The notes beneath the pieces are model-generated. The model searched no databases, was not told the origin of the DNA, and was given only the letters and a program-made list of their open reading frames with translations. A DNA stretch of 64,000 nucleotides. Source: Cryptomeria japonica (lineage: Eukaryota > Streptophyta > Pinopsida > Cupressales > Cupressaceae). Below, in pieces: positions 45,894-56,420 of the stretch (its first letter is position 1; each line of letters opens with the position of its first letter). The position numbers and the translations under genes were made by a program. The stretch covers positions 266,899,692 to 266,963,691 of the forward strand of contig NC_081406.1 in the NCBI RefSeq assembly GCF_030272615.1, read 5' to 3'.

Positions 45894-47802
45894 GATATAA
45901 AGTTCTGAAAAAAAATCAATAAAAAGCGTATAAAATCCAAAAAAACAAAAACAAAAACAAAAACAAAAAAACAAACAAACAAACAAAAAGCATATAAAGT
46001 CCTAAAAAAAAATGCAATAAATTTAGAAGGTGAAAACCTGGTAAAGAGGCGCTATCTAAAAAGTGAGTTCCTCCATCTATGAGATCACTTTGCGCACCTA
46101 TCCACTCCATCCTATCGCATCTATCACTTCCATCTATCTTAGTTTGTCCATTCCTTCTTTTGCATCCATTTGCTCTGAACCATTTAGCAAGAAATATGCA
46201 GCTTACCAATAGTTATCAATCTTTGACATACTTGTCATAGTCACTATCTTAGATTTTATCAAAATCAATCATATCTGCATTTTTATCCTGCCATGATTTG
46301 GATCTTGATCAATTCATACATCCATAATAGTTTTTTTTTCCACTGGGGGCAAAATCCTAATTCCTTTTGCTAAGGTGATCTTTTGAATCTTTGAAAAATC
46401 GCAAAACATTCAAAAAACTTAGAAAAACCAAAAACACCTAGGATTTTGAAACAGATAACGAGCAAACAAAGCAACAAAAATCAAGGTATTTCATCAACAA
46501 CTGATTCATGAAACTCAAAAACCGAAGAATCAATCAACAAGTAATAAAGGATTATTAAAGATCATTCATCAAAGATGATTATATCAGTTAATGACCATAA
46601 GAACATGTGAATGACATGCAAGATTCAATGTTTATATCTTGATTTTATTGTTAATCATGTACTCTATGTAACTCAAGGATGTCCATGACTAGAGAAGCTA
46701 TGATGGGGCATGATTATTTTCTTTGATTGTTGTTTGTGGTTTATCTCTTACTATGGTATGTACTTGTCTCAGGATATGATCGACAAAAGATCAAGGAGGA
46801 CATTCCAAGTCATACATGAAAGGGGATAATCCTTGTCTATTCTGCAAGCAATACTCGGGTCAAACTTGATCTATTATATCAAGTTGCTTGTATTAACTTG
46901 CTATATCAAAATCCATATAAGGAATACTCAGGTCATCTTGAATCATTATGTCAAGTTGCTTGTATTTTCTTACAACATTTTAAAGCTCAATGATGTAATC
47001 AAAGCACTATTACAAGATAGCATATGAAGAATGGCAGTACAATTTTTAGTTAGATCATTTTATTAGCTCATTATTCTTCTGCATTATAAGAATTCATTGT
47101 CAGTTGCATTATAAGCATTTCATTTTATTAACAGATCAATGGTCATAAATAAAGATTGAGTATACTTGGACAAACAAAAACAATTTGCATTTAAATCATT
47201 ATAGGTGCATACATTTTTAGAATCATTTTAATCATCATTCATTTCATTTAGTTGCATTTTATCATTGCATTAGTTTGCATTCAATTAAGTGCATTTTTAT
47301 TTTATCATATAGTATATCATCATTATAGTTTGCATTATCATTCCATTAACGATCATTTAGTTGCATGTTTGCACTTAGATTCATAAATCATTTAAAACAT
47401 TATATATAAAAATACAAAAACATTTCATATAGATCATTTGCATCATCATCAAAAGAAAATCAATCATTCATTTGCATTCCATATAGATCATTACATTTGC
47501 ATCATTTAAGATAGAATTCATTTTCATTTGCATCCAAGATCATCAAAATCAAAAATCAAAACAAAAACATATAATCATTGCATCCATATCATCATCAAAT
47601 AGAATAACATGCATAAAGATCATTATCCATCTAATAACTACATCCATATAATCACTACATCCATATAAAGCATCATCATCAAATAGAATAAAATGCATAA
47701 TAAAGATCATCATCATATAGAGTCCATGTCTGCATATAAAACAATAAAAAGTCCAAGTATACAATGATATAAGAAAGACAATACAAGTGCCTCCACATCA
47801 AG
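45894..47802 (+). other. Element P spacer between pol and the antisense PMD gene
   Basis: There is no coding frame. It holds an AAAAAC/AAAC microsatellite at about 45940-45990, a 73-bp tandem duplication (AATACTCGGGTC at 46850 and AATACTCAGGTC at 46923), and a long low-complexity stretch dominated by CATTTGCAT and ATCATC words (47050-47760). Confidence 0.6.
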
Positions 47803-50800
47803 TCACGACTGTCCTGTACCACTACCACCTGACCCTATCTGTCTCTATGGCTGTGGGCAAGAAGATCCTCCAGATGTATGTCTCCCATGCTCACCACTCC
47901 TCTGAGGAGGTCCCATGACCCCACCATTGCTAGTGTCCATCAACACGGTAGCATGATAACTACCTGCTCTCTGGCTCTCTGCAGCTACCTCCTCATATCA
48001 TCATCGCCAGTGGGAATTCTCCTTCCCAGCTTGAACTAATGCTCTAACAGTGTCAGTCGAGAGAGTACCTGATCCAACTTGTTGAATGTGATCAAGAAGG
48101 CCCTGAGTATCCTGATGTCTCCTAACAGCTCTATCCCTCTCAGTCATAAGAATCTGCACCTGTGCTCGAAGTTGATCAATCTATGCTCTAAGATTGTCAA
48201 TGGTCTCCTGCTCTGGCATATCATGCTCTGGTGCATCCTGCTCTGGAAAATCCTGTTGGGGTGTATGAACCCCAATCCCCTCCTCACCACCAACCTATCC
48301 AACTACTGGAATCTCGGTCCAAGTAACTCTCTGAACTCATCGTCTAATCAGGGGAACATGATCCCCAGGATCCTCATCATCTCCATCATGCGGTGCAATA
48401 ACCCTAGGATCTAGCTAAATTTGTCCAAAATCAATGCGTCTCCCACAACCCCCATCCAGTCCAGTCACCCTACCTCCTCTTGTCAATGGCAACCCTCTCG
48501 GTAATCTCATACCTGCCCTGCCATGATCCCTCCCAATCTGTCCAACATCCCTCCCACCCATAGGATGTGGTCTCCCAATCCTGCCAACCAGTCCAAATGG
48601 TCCTCCACGGACTCTCAAGCAACCTCCCCTCAGTCCAGGTCTCCTACCACCACCACCTCCATCCCCACCCTCATCTCCACCTCTCTTGGCCTCCCGAACA
48701 GCTCTGAGCTCTCATCTCCATCTCCTAAAAACTGGATCATCTAAATCATCATCCTCATCTCCAGAGTTGGGAGGAGGATCTATTGGATCAGTAATACGAG
48801 GAAATGGATGAGCTAGTATATACTGAGCATACTCTGCAGTAACCCCAGGATCAAGAATGTGAAATCTCATATCATAAGCTACTCTTGGAGTAGCAACAAA
48901 CTCTGCATGAGCAATCTCAAATGATAACGAAGGTCCCCAATCTCGCCTATCTCTATACCGCTGAGCATATATTGTCACACCAATAAGCATAGGCTGTATG
49001 ATACCAAACTGTCTCAAAATGAGACTAATCAACTGTCGCTCAACAATGTAAGGAGTTCGACCAATGAGATATCTACTCTACATGATAAATGGTAATGTCT
49101 GTGCATCATCCATCCATGGCTCACAATCAACATATGGTCTCCAAGTAATGCTATCCAATGAATCAAGTACCCAACACCAATACTCCATCTTACCTAGCTT
49201 ATGCTGAGTAAGGATACCTGCATAAAAATATACATATGGCTTCCTCTCTCCACGAACTCTATGATGGATAGGCCAAGTAATAGCAATGTGCTCCTAGCAC
49301 CAGATCTGCAATAAAGTGCATCCTATAGACAAACTCGCACTCTCATCATACACCACCTGATGAAGATCATGATATAAATGTGCCAACATACAAACACCCC
49401 AAGCATATCAAGTATGATGCCGCATCATACTCAGGAGCATCTCACCCCATCCAACCGAAAAACCTCGCAATCGCCTATTAGGACATATAAATCCTCCAAT
49501 TAGACAAGCAAGAATAATAAGAAGAGCCTCGTAATACATCACCATATCCACCCATCAGATCTCTCCTCTACCAATGCTATCATCAACAAACACGACTCTC
49601 CAAGCCTCTATACCAACACGATCCTAAAAATCATACTGCACTAGCTCGCCAGTCACTGGGATGTGCAGAATCCTATAGACATCCTCAAGAGTCACACTAA
49701 TCTCACCCGTAGGCAGGTGGAAAGTGTTATGCTCTCTGTTCCATCTCCCGACTAACACCGTCAACAATCCTCTATTATGTGTAATCTTAGGCATATACAA
49801 AAGATGACGTAAACCACATGCATCTATATGTCTAATCTCAGCTTGTGTCAACTCTGGCACTAAATGATGCACTGCCGGTAATTTCTCTCGACACTGGAGA
49901 ACATCAAGTTTCTCCTATTTATCAAGAGAAATAAATCAATCATCAAATCATCATCTATCTATCAAATCAAACTGAAGAAATCTATACTAGCTATCTATCA
50001 AATCAAATTGAATCAAATCGCTATCTATCTATCAAATCAAACTGAAGCAATCTATGCTATCTATCTATCAAATCAAACTGAATCAAATTGCTATCTATCT
50101 ATCAAATCAAACTGAAGCAATCTATGCTATCTATCTATCAAATCAAATTGAAGCAACTTACGCTATCAAATCATTTTAAAACCTATCAATCATGGTTTTC
50201 TATCAATTACTGAGTTCATTCAAAATTCTGCTAAGCTCTTACATCAAAAACTAAATCGGTTTCTTAGAACTACTCACACAATCAAGCAATCAAGCTAATC
50301 TATCAATCAATCAAGCTAATAGAGCAATCAAGCCAATCACGTAATCAATCTATCAAATCAATCAATCAATCTATCCAACAAATCACTCAATCAAGTCCCT
50401 ATTTTATCATCAATGCATATTAAACACATTAAATCTAATCATCAAAATAATTTTTAGCCTTTGCACTTATCAAAAACATCAAATTTGAGCAAAAACGCTA
50501 TCTTATTGAGCATTTGCGCTAAACTATAGTAAATGCGCTAAATCTAAAGGCATTTGCGCTAAACCAGTGCATATGCACTATTCTTTTGAACAAATGTGCT
50601 AAATCTATAAGCATATGCGCAAACCCATGCAAAAGCGCTACCTTATTAAGCACATGCGCTAACAAAAAGAACATTTGCACTAAAACATCCAAAAGTGTTA
50701 ATCCTAATTACATATGCGCTAAAACAAATTGCAAAAGCGCTAACCTAACGCCGAAAAAATTGCAAAAAAATTGAAAATTCAAAAACGTGCTAAAAACATG

Positions 50801-50923
50801 AAAATTTGCACAAAAAATTGACAATAAAGCTCGGGATAAGATACCTACCGGATATCCATACTCGGCAGGTCGCTGATAACGCCGAACACGCTCAAAATGA
50901 TGGTTCTCCACATGAATCACCAT
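47803..50923 (-). pseudogene. PMD gene of element P: plant mobile domain protein, two exons, stops only
   Basis: Antisense to P. Exon 1 (50923-50849, 25 codons, MVIHVENHHFERVRRYQR then PAEYGYP) ends at a GTAGGT donor; the intron is 50848-49894; exon 2 starts at 49893 after TTCTCCAG, phase 0. Exon 2 gives CREKLPAVHHLVPELTQAEI, GLLTVLVGRWNREHNTFHLP and TGEISVTLEDVYRILHIPVT, the PMD signature, then VERQLISLILRQFGIIQPM, an acidic patch GDEDDDLDDP (about 48765-48735), a Gly/Arg-rich region (48690-48420) and a coiled-coil stretch NLRA.IDQLRAQVQILMTE (about 48200-48140), ending at TGA 47803. The domain in host genes serves silencing and genome integrity. About ten in-frame stops, mostly TAG or TGA in place of CAG, CGA or TGG, but almost no frameshifts. 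Confidence 0.8.
49894..50848 (-). repeat. Intron of the P PMD gene with CTATCTATC repeats and TAGCGCAT words
   Basis: 49940-50160 holds about six copies of a 35-bp unit with CTATCTATCAAATCAAACTG. 50480-50760 holds about twelve copies of GCGCTAA-type words. In PMD sense these read TTAGCGCATATG or TTTAGCGCAAATG, the same word as in the M intron. The donor is at 50848-50843 (GTAGGT in sense) and the acceptor AG at 49895-49894. Confidence 0.75.
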
Positions 50924-51245
50924 TCTGCCACCTCAGTAAGAATATTTTCTCCACAAGCTGACAAGGATAACAATGAAATTAAAATTAGCCCTGGTTAATT
51001 TTATATTTACTATTTGAAGAGTAATTAATTTCAATGGGGCAATTTAATTTTTTTTTTTTTAACAAATGAATTTAATTAACCATAAGTTTATCAAATTATC
51101 ATGAGATCAATTGTTCAAACCAGAATTTTTGACAATTTCATGATCAATCTCCTGAGGGGGCACACAATCAGGATTTCAATCTCTATCAGGCACATTATCA
51201 AGACTTGATTTAATCTTTGAAACAATGTTGTCTTCACATCATTTC

Positions 51246-51259
51246 AAAGAGGGGCAAAA
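51246..51259 (+). other. Polypurine tract of element P
   Basis: AAAGAGGGGCAAAA immediately before the LTR start TGTATATACATAAAA; identical to the tract of element M. Confidence 0.8.
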
Positions 51260-52400
51260 TGTATATACATAAAAATTGGCTATGAGTAATTAATTAAATA
51301 TTTTCATATTTATTTAATAATTATTCTTCTATTAAATAGTTAATTTGAAAAGATTAATTTATTTAATTCATTTTCGTGTCTTTCTATTAATTAATATTTT
51401 ATTAATTAATTCATCTATCATATTCTTCTAATTAATTAAATATCTAATATTTAATTATCCTTTTAACCAAGTTAATTAAATATCTAATATTTAATTATCT
51501 CCTCCAAACAATTAAATATCTAATATTTAATGGTTATTCTCTTATCCTATAGTCTCAAATATTAAATAATTCTCAAAATTATTTAATCCCTTTTCCAACT
51601 CATCAAACATATGGCTAAGGAGATTTATATTTCTTAAATATTAATTCATCATTTATCTTCAACTACCAAAATTTAATGAAATTGTGTACGTACACATATT
51701 TCATAACCATTTCCTATATTCTCTCCAACACCCCCTACATCTTAGGAAGGACTTGAGTCCACTTGTCCTCTCATGCCTAAATTTCCTCCAACCACCCCTA
51801 GATTCCCTCAGTCAGCAACCCAGTCAAGGTGAGATGAGTGACACTTGTCTTCTCCTTCCCCCTTTCTCTCAACCTTCACCTTTGTTCACAACCATCCAGA
51901 TCTGTAGATCTGATCATGACCATTGATCTAAGCCACATCATCTCATCCTCTCAAAGTCTATAAAATCAAGAGCTTTAGTTGAGAGAGAGTTACACTTCAA
52001 GAGACTTCAAGTGAATTTTGCAAGCTAATCATATGCATCTGTGAGTTTTTGAAGCAAATAGCAATAGCCATAGCAATTATCATATAGTATAATCATTTTA
52101 ACATAATCATGTAATATTTGCATATCATAGTATCAGTTAACTACAAGTTATCAGTCCATTCTTCATATGCCATCTTGGAAGCCATCAGTGCATTGTTTGA
52201 GAGCACACCATCTGCAACCAGGAACAGTGGAGTTAGGACACAATGAGACATAAGCCATGAAGGTAATATTAGTATTTTATTCCATATGTACTTCATGTAG
52301 TTTCATTGGTTGAATTTGGATTTCTTGTAGTATTTCCATTTGTATTTTGTGAAACTAACTTATTACAGATAGCATTTTGAGGATGAAATTCAAGTCGACA
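51260..52400 (+). repeat. 3' LTR of element P (right end approximate)
   Basis: It starts TGTATATACATAAAA and continues with an AT-rich palindrome cluster (51285-51560), a C/T-rich region and a TATA box TCTATAAAATC at about 51957-51967. The 3' boundary is not certain because the 5' LTR is absent; a CA near 52400 is a candidate. Confidence 0.6.
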
Positions 52401-52599
52401 CAGTATGAAATGTGAACACATCATGAAAAAGATAACCATTTTCGCCTATTCTAAACAAAGAGTGTATATTTTGCAAGGATGTGTTCAAATCCCCAATGTT
52501 TTAATAGATTTGGATACAGATAATACAATTCAATTAGACTCTTTATTCAAGGGTCATCAACAATATCATATCCCACTAGTCTCGATACTCCGTCAGCTC

Positions 52600-54147
52600 A
52601 AATAGCCTTGTCACCCCCTAGGGGGCGCCCATTTTTTTGCCTTTTGCCAGAAATTAACCCAAAGTGAATTGCTTCAAAATTGAGTAGCTATCTTGGGAGA
52701 TATATGGTGAGTAATCTTGGGGGCAGATTCTTCTCCACCCTTGCTCTATGATATTGCTAATGTCTGGATACTGACTCACCTCAAAGTTTCTAATGCTAAG
52801 GTTCGTAATCAGGCTTCCTATTCGGCCGTTAGTGATAAACTCCCTCAGGAGGCTTCCCAACCTTTAGAACAAAGGGTTTACGCATCATAAAGATACTGGG
52901 GGAAGACTAATCACTGCGCGCAACCGTTGAAAGGGTCTTTTGTCACCTTCTACTTTTGATTATAGTGGGTTGGAACACTTGGCGTCAAAGTCATTTCCCA
53001 CTTAGGTCATTCCCCTCACACCAGCCAAAGAATGGATTTAAGAGTTTTTAGCTCCTCGGGAGGGTAGGCCTGCAAAAGGATTTATTGCTTAAAATACTGA
53101 AAGCGTAAGAGTGGTTTGGGTTTTTGATCACCCAATTAAGGGGAGAGCATATACCTTCCACTTTCAAGACAAGGCAAACAAGGTTCTTTTTATCCTTTTA
53201 ATGCAGTGATTTGCTAAAGTCTTGTTGGAGATGTTGCTCAAAAAAAGCATGATGTTTATTTTAGTTCCCAAATCAATGATTTTTTAAGCTAAGTATGAAA
53301 ATCCTGGTCAACAAAGCAAAGAGTTTGGTTTGGTCAACAAAATGAAAATCGATAAAGGGGAAGAGCTTCCCTCTTTTGGTTTACTTCAAAAAAAACAACT
53401 TTTTGACAGATGGAGTTCTTTATCTTTACAAAAAAATAAAGTGAATCCTTTTAGACACCAAAGGATGGTGAGGTGCTTTGTTTAGTTTAAAACTTTTGCA
53501 AAAGTAAAGTTTGCTGGTTCTTTTTATAGCTTCCAAACTGAAGTGTTTTTCTCCTAAGAAAGCAAGAAAATGGTTTTTATTTGTTGTTCTTTTTAGATAC
53601 CCCAAAGTGAAATGCGATTTCAATTTTACCCAACAAGAAAGTGAAGAAAATTTAAATTAACTAACTTAACCAAGTTAGAAATACTAAATTACGCCAATCC
53701 TAACTTTGGTAAAACAATCTCTCAACCCTGCAAAGAAATCATTAGTTACCTACAATAAAACTAGTTAGCAATTTTCGTTTTGTTTTGTGGACTTTTACAA
53801 GTCTATTTTAAGTTTTTCTTACAATTTTTTTTTTTGCCTATGTCTGTTATGTGCTACAGAAAGACACTGATGCACTACAAAAAAGCCTCGATGCGCTAAA
53901 CTATTGTCGGGATGCGCTAGATTGTTTAATTAAAGCGTTGAAACCTACAGGAAATAGTAAAACTGTTATGCACTAAAGTTAAGTTTTTACGTGCTAAGAT
54001 GTGGTTTTAATGCACTAAACAGTCCGTCAAATGCGCTGAAGTATCGACCGGGTGTGCTAGATAATGCTCGCTACATGCTGATTCCAGTTTTCCACGTACC
54101 TACAAAGTTAGTCCTACATAAAAAATGATTTGATAAATGGGGTATGC
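52600..54147 (-). other. Leader of element M with TAGCGCAT words
   Basis: In element sense this follows the primer-binding site. 53860-54070 contains about eight words, ATGCGCTAAA on the plus strand, i.e. TTTAGCGCAT in sense, with decayed forms (ATGCACTAAA). Farther in, 52650-53050 is better-preserved sequence with GAGGTGAGTCAG-like and AGGGTGGAG-like stretches that may correspond to the block shared by elements A and B. No coding frame is convincing. Confidence 0.5.
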
Positions 54148-54164
54148 CCCACGGTGGGTGCCAG
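54148..54164 (-). other. Primer-binding site of element M
   Basis: In element sense TGGCACCCACCGTGGGG, four bases (TTTC) from the LTR end. It resembles the sites of A and B in its TGGCAC start and GTGGG core. Confidence 0.65.
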
Positions 54165-54168
54165 AAAT

Positions 54169-55630
54169 GTATGCAGGAAAAGTGGTTCAATGAAATGAAA
54201 ATTACAAAAATCAATGACTTGCCCACACACCAATGGGACTCTTGGTGCATGTTATGGAGTTGTATAGAATATCTCAACTTCCCAAGGGGTGTTCCATTGT
54301 TCTCTATCTCACAAGACCCCTCAAGCCAATTCCTTTTCTCTCAGATCACTGAGCAAAGTGACTTAGGGATGAAAATCATGAGAATGAGGGATGTTTTTGA
54401 ATCTAAATATGAATGCAATCCTATCTATGCATGATTTTAAACAATATGAACTAAACTAGTGATGATAAGATAAAAGGATTAGTAAAAGACTATCCTAACA
54501 TGATATACTAGTTTATATGATTAACTTATGATGATAGAAATTCTTTAAAATATTTATTAGACTATTTCTATTTCAAAGAGAGATTAAATGCTTGTTAAAC
54601 ATGAGTATAGGTGTGATGCTAAAGACTTGGATATTTTTGAAGAAGGAATGGGCTCTATTTATAGGGAAAATAGGGCAATGGATGGTCAAGATTGGATAAT
54701 CTTAACAAGGGCCAGGATTGAAATTTAATCAATCCATGTTTACAATTCTCACCAATGAAATGGTGACAATTGTCAACATAAGACTGCTTGAGAGAAGATG
54801 CAAGAAGCATTAAATGCTTGAGAAGACCTTGTGGTTACCTTAGAAGGTAAGGGTTAAGGTTAGATTAAGGTTATACATTGGATAAAACTTTTACCCAAAG
54901 GATAAACTCTTGTGCAAGGGTTAAAGGAATAACCATGGTCAAAGCAATGAATGCTTGATGAGACCCTATGGTTAGATGAGGGTTGAGTTAGAGGTTAAAG
55001 TCCCTAACCATGGGTGCAAGTGGATTTAACCATAAATGGTTATGTAGGAGCCATTAATGGTCATGTAAGAGCCATTAGTGGTTTGGAAGACTTTAGAGGT
55101 TATGTTGTTGGACACATAAAGCATTAAATGCTTTTCAAAGACTTTGGAGTCTTTGAGAAGTGACTCTAAGTTGCTTAGGAATGTGACAACAATTTGGGGA
55201 TGAATTAGGTTAATTAGGAAGGGTTTAGAATAATCTAGAAGGGGTTTAGGATTGCAAGTGGGAGATGTAGGAAAATGCAAGTGGGCGGGGAAAATAGAAT
55301 TTAATTAAAATAAAATAAATTTATTTCAACAAAATACATGCAAGTGGGGGATTTTAAATAAATTAGATTTATTAATTTGGAGTGATCAATTTAATTAAAT
55401 GTTAATTTAATTAAAAGGAGAGAGAAGGGATTTAATTAAATAAAATGATTTATTCAATTAAATGACATGAAAGGCTTAGGTGAATTTAAATAAATAAATT
55501 GAATAATTTATTTAATCAAATAGAGGAATGTGAGTGATTTAATTAAATTAGATTTAACTAAATAGAGGAATGAGACTAAAATGAACATTAAATATTCATT
55601 TAGGAATGTGCTCATTTTTATACGTCTATA
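54169..55630 (-). repeat. 5' LTR of element M (1462 bp)
   Basis: Colinear with 34304-35684, in the same orientation. It has an 81-bp block (near 54977-55060) missing from the other copy, and the element-sense start reads TATAGACG instead of TGTAGACA, so the terminal dinucleotide has mutated. Outside it lies AGAGG (55631-55635). Confidence 0.9.
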
Positions 55631-55635
55631 AGAGG

Positions 55636-56420
55636 ACATGATCTCATTACCACCTTTAGCTTGTCAAAATTCTATTGTTTCACTTTCATCCACTCGAAGG
55701 CTCCTTCCTATGTTAGGTTGGTTAAGGGAGTGGTTAGCTATGAAAAACCTTTATAAAAATTTTTTTAGTAACTCTATAGGCCAAGGGGTAGAGGCAAACC
55801 CACAACCCACAATCACCTTGATCTTTTCCTAGTCTACTTGCACTCCCTTTACACTGATGATGTGCTCTAAATATGTAATTTATGCCATAAAAACTCCGTA
55901 TTTAGAATCTTTATCAAAAACAGTCTAGGAATCCAAAAACCCCAACACTTCATATATGTACCTTAGGTGCACTTCCAATGTCTCACTATAAATGATAATG
56001 TCATCAAATAAAATGTGGACAAATTTTCTCAAATATTTCACAATCCATACAAGATTAGAATGTTGTAGGCACATTTCAAGCAAAATAAAATGATAAATAT
56101 TCATAGTGCATATAGTTGCATCTAAAGTTGTCTTATATATATCCTCCTCTCTGATATGGGTTTGATGGTGACCCAATTCAAGGACTATTTTTTAGAAATA
56201 GATTACTCCATGGAATTTATTTATTAGCTTATCAATCCTAGGGATTAGGTACCAATTTATTATTGTAGATACTTATTTTGTATTTTGTATTTAATGCACA
56301 CTCTCATTGTGTTGTGCTTCTTTCTTACCAAGACCACCAAGGAAGAAAAAGGGCTAAATCTAGGTTGAATGTACCTTATTTCTAATAACTCCTTTATTGT
56401 GTTTTTCATTGTATTCCTTT
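55636..56420 (-). pseudogene. Element C reverse transcriptase, right of the M insertion
   Basis: The minus strand from about 56400 reads TIKELLEIRYIQPRFSPFSS, VRKKHNTMRVCIKYK, then ISERRIYIRQL or REEDIYKTT in overlapping frames, YLRKFVHILFDDIIIYSETL with the catalytic FDD, and finally NFDKLKVVMRSCP at 55636. Several frameshifts. The frame that ends here resumes at 34303. Confidence 0.8.

Larger units (their letters stand above)
39500..52400 (+). mobile_element. Element P: Tat-lineage Ty3/gypsy retrotransposon inside M, 5'-truncated
   Basis: Plus strand: gag C-terminus, protease, G-patch linker, reverse transcriptase, RNase H, a second (aRNH) RNase H, integrase (39500-45893), non-coding spacer (45894-47802), antisense PMD gene (50923-47803), polypurine tract (51246-51259), 3' LTR (51260 to about 52400). 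The dual RNase H and the extra antisense gene between pol and the 3' LTR are recognised features of the Tat lineage. The 5' LTR, leader and N-terminal gag are missing. The left junction meets the truncated PMD gene of M. Confidence 0.85.
34304..55630 (-). mobile_element. Element M: 21.3-kb Tat-like retroelement carrying an antisense PMD gene
   Basis: Minus strand. 5' LTR 55630-54169, TTTC, primer-binding site 54164-54148, leader (about 54147-52600), opposite-strand element P in the interior, antisense PMD gene (plus strand, 36106 to about 39500), polypurine tract 35698-35685, and 3' LTR 35684-34304. AGAGG lies immediately outside both ends (34299-34303 and 55631-55635), a perfect 5-bp target duplication. 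No gag-pol of M itself is visible on the minus strand. It was probably replaced when P inserted and flanking sequence was lost. Confidence 0.85.

Noticed and set aside
48079-48744. Pro/Ser-rich plus-strand frames of 111 and 73 codons
   Set aside because: They are shadows of the Gly/Arg-rich tail of the minus-strand PMD gene.
52405-52605. 66-codon plus-strand frame (MKCEHIMKKITIFAYSKQ...)
   Set aside because: Reads like protein but I recognise no family, and it sits at the uncertain edge between the P LTR and the M leader; reported here rather than as a gene.
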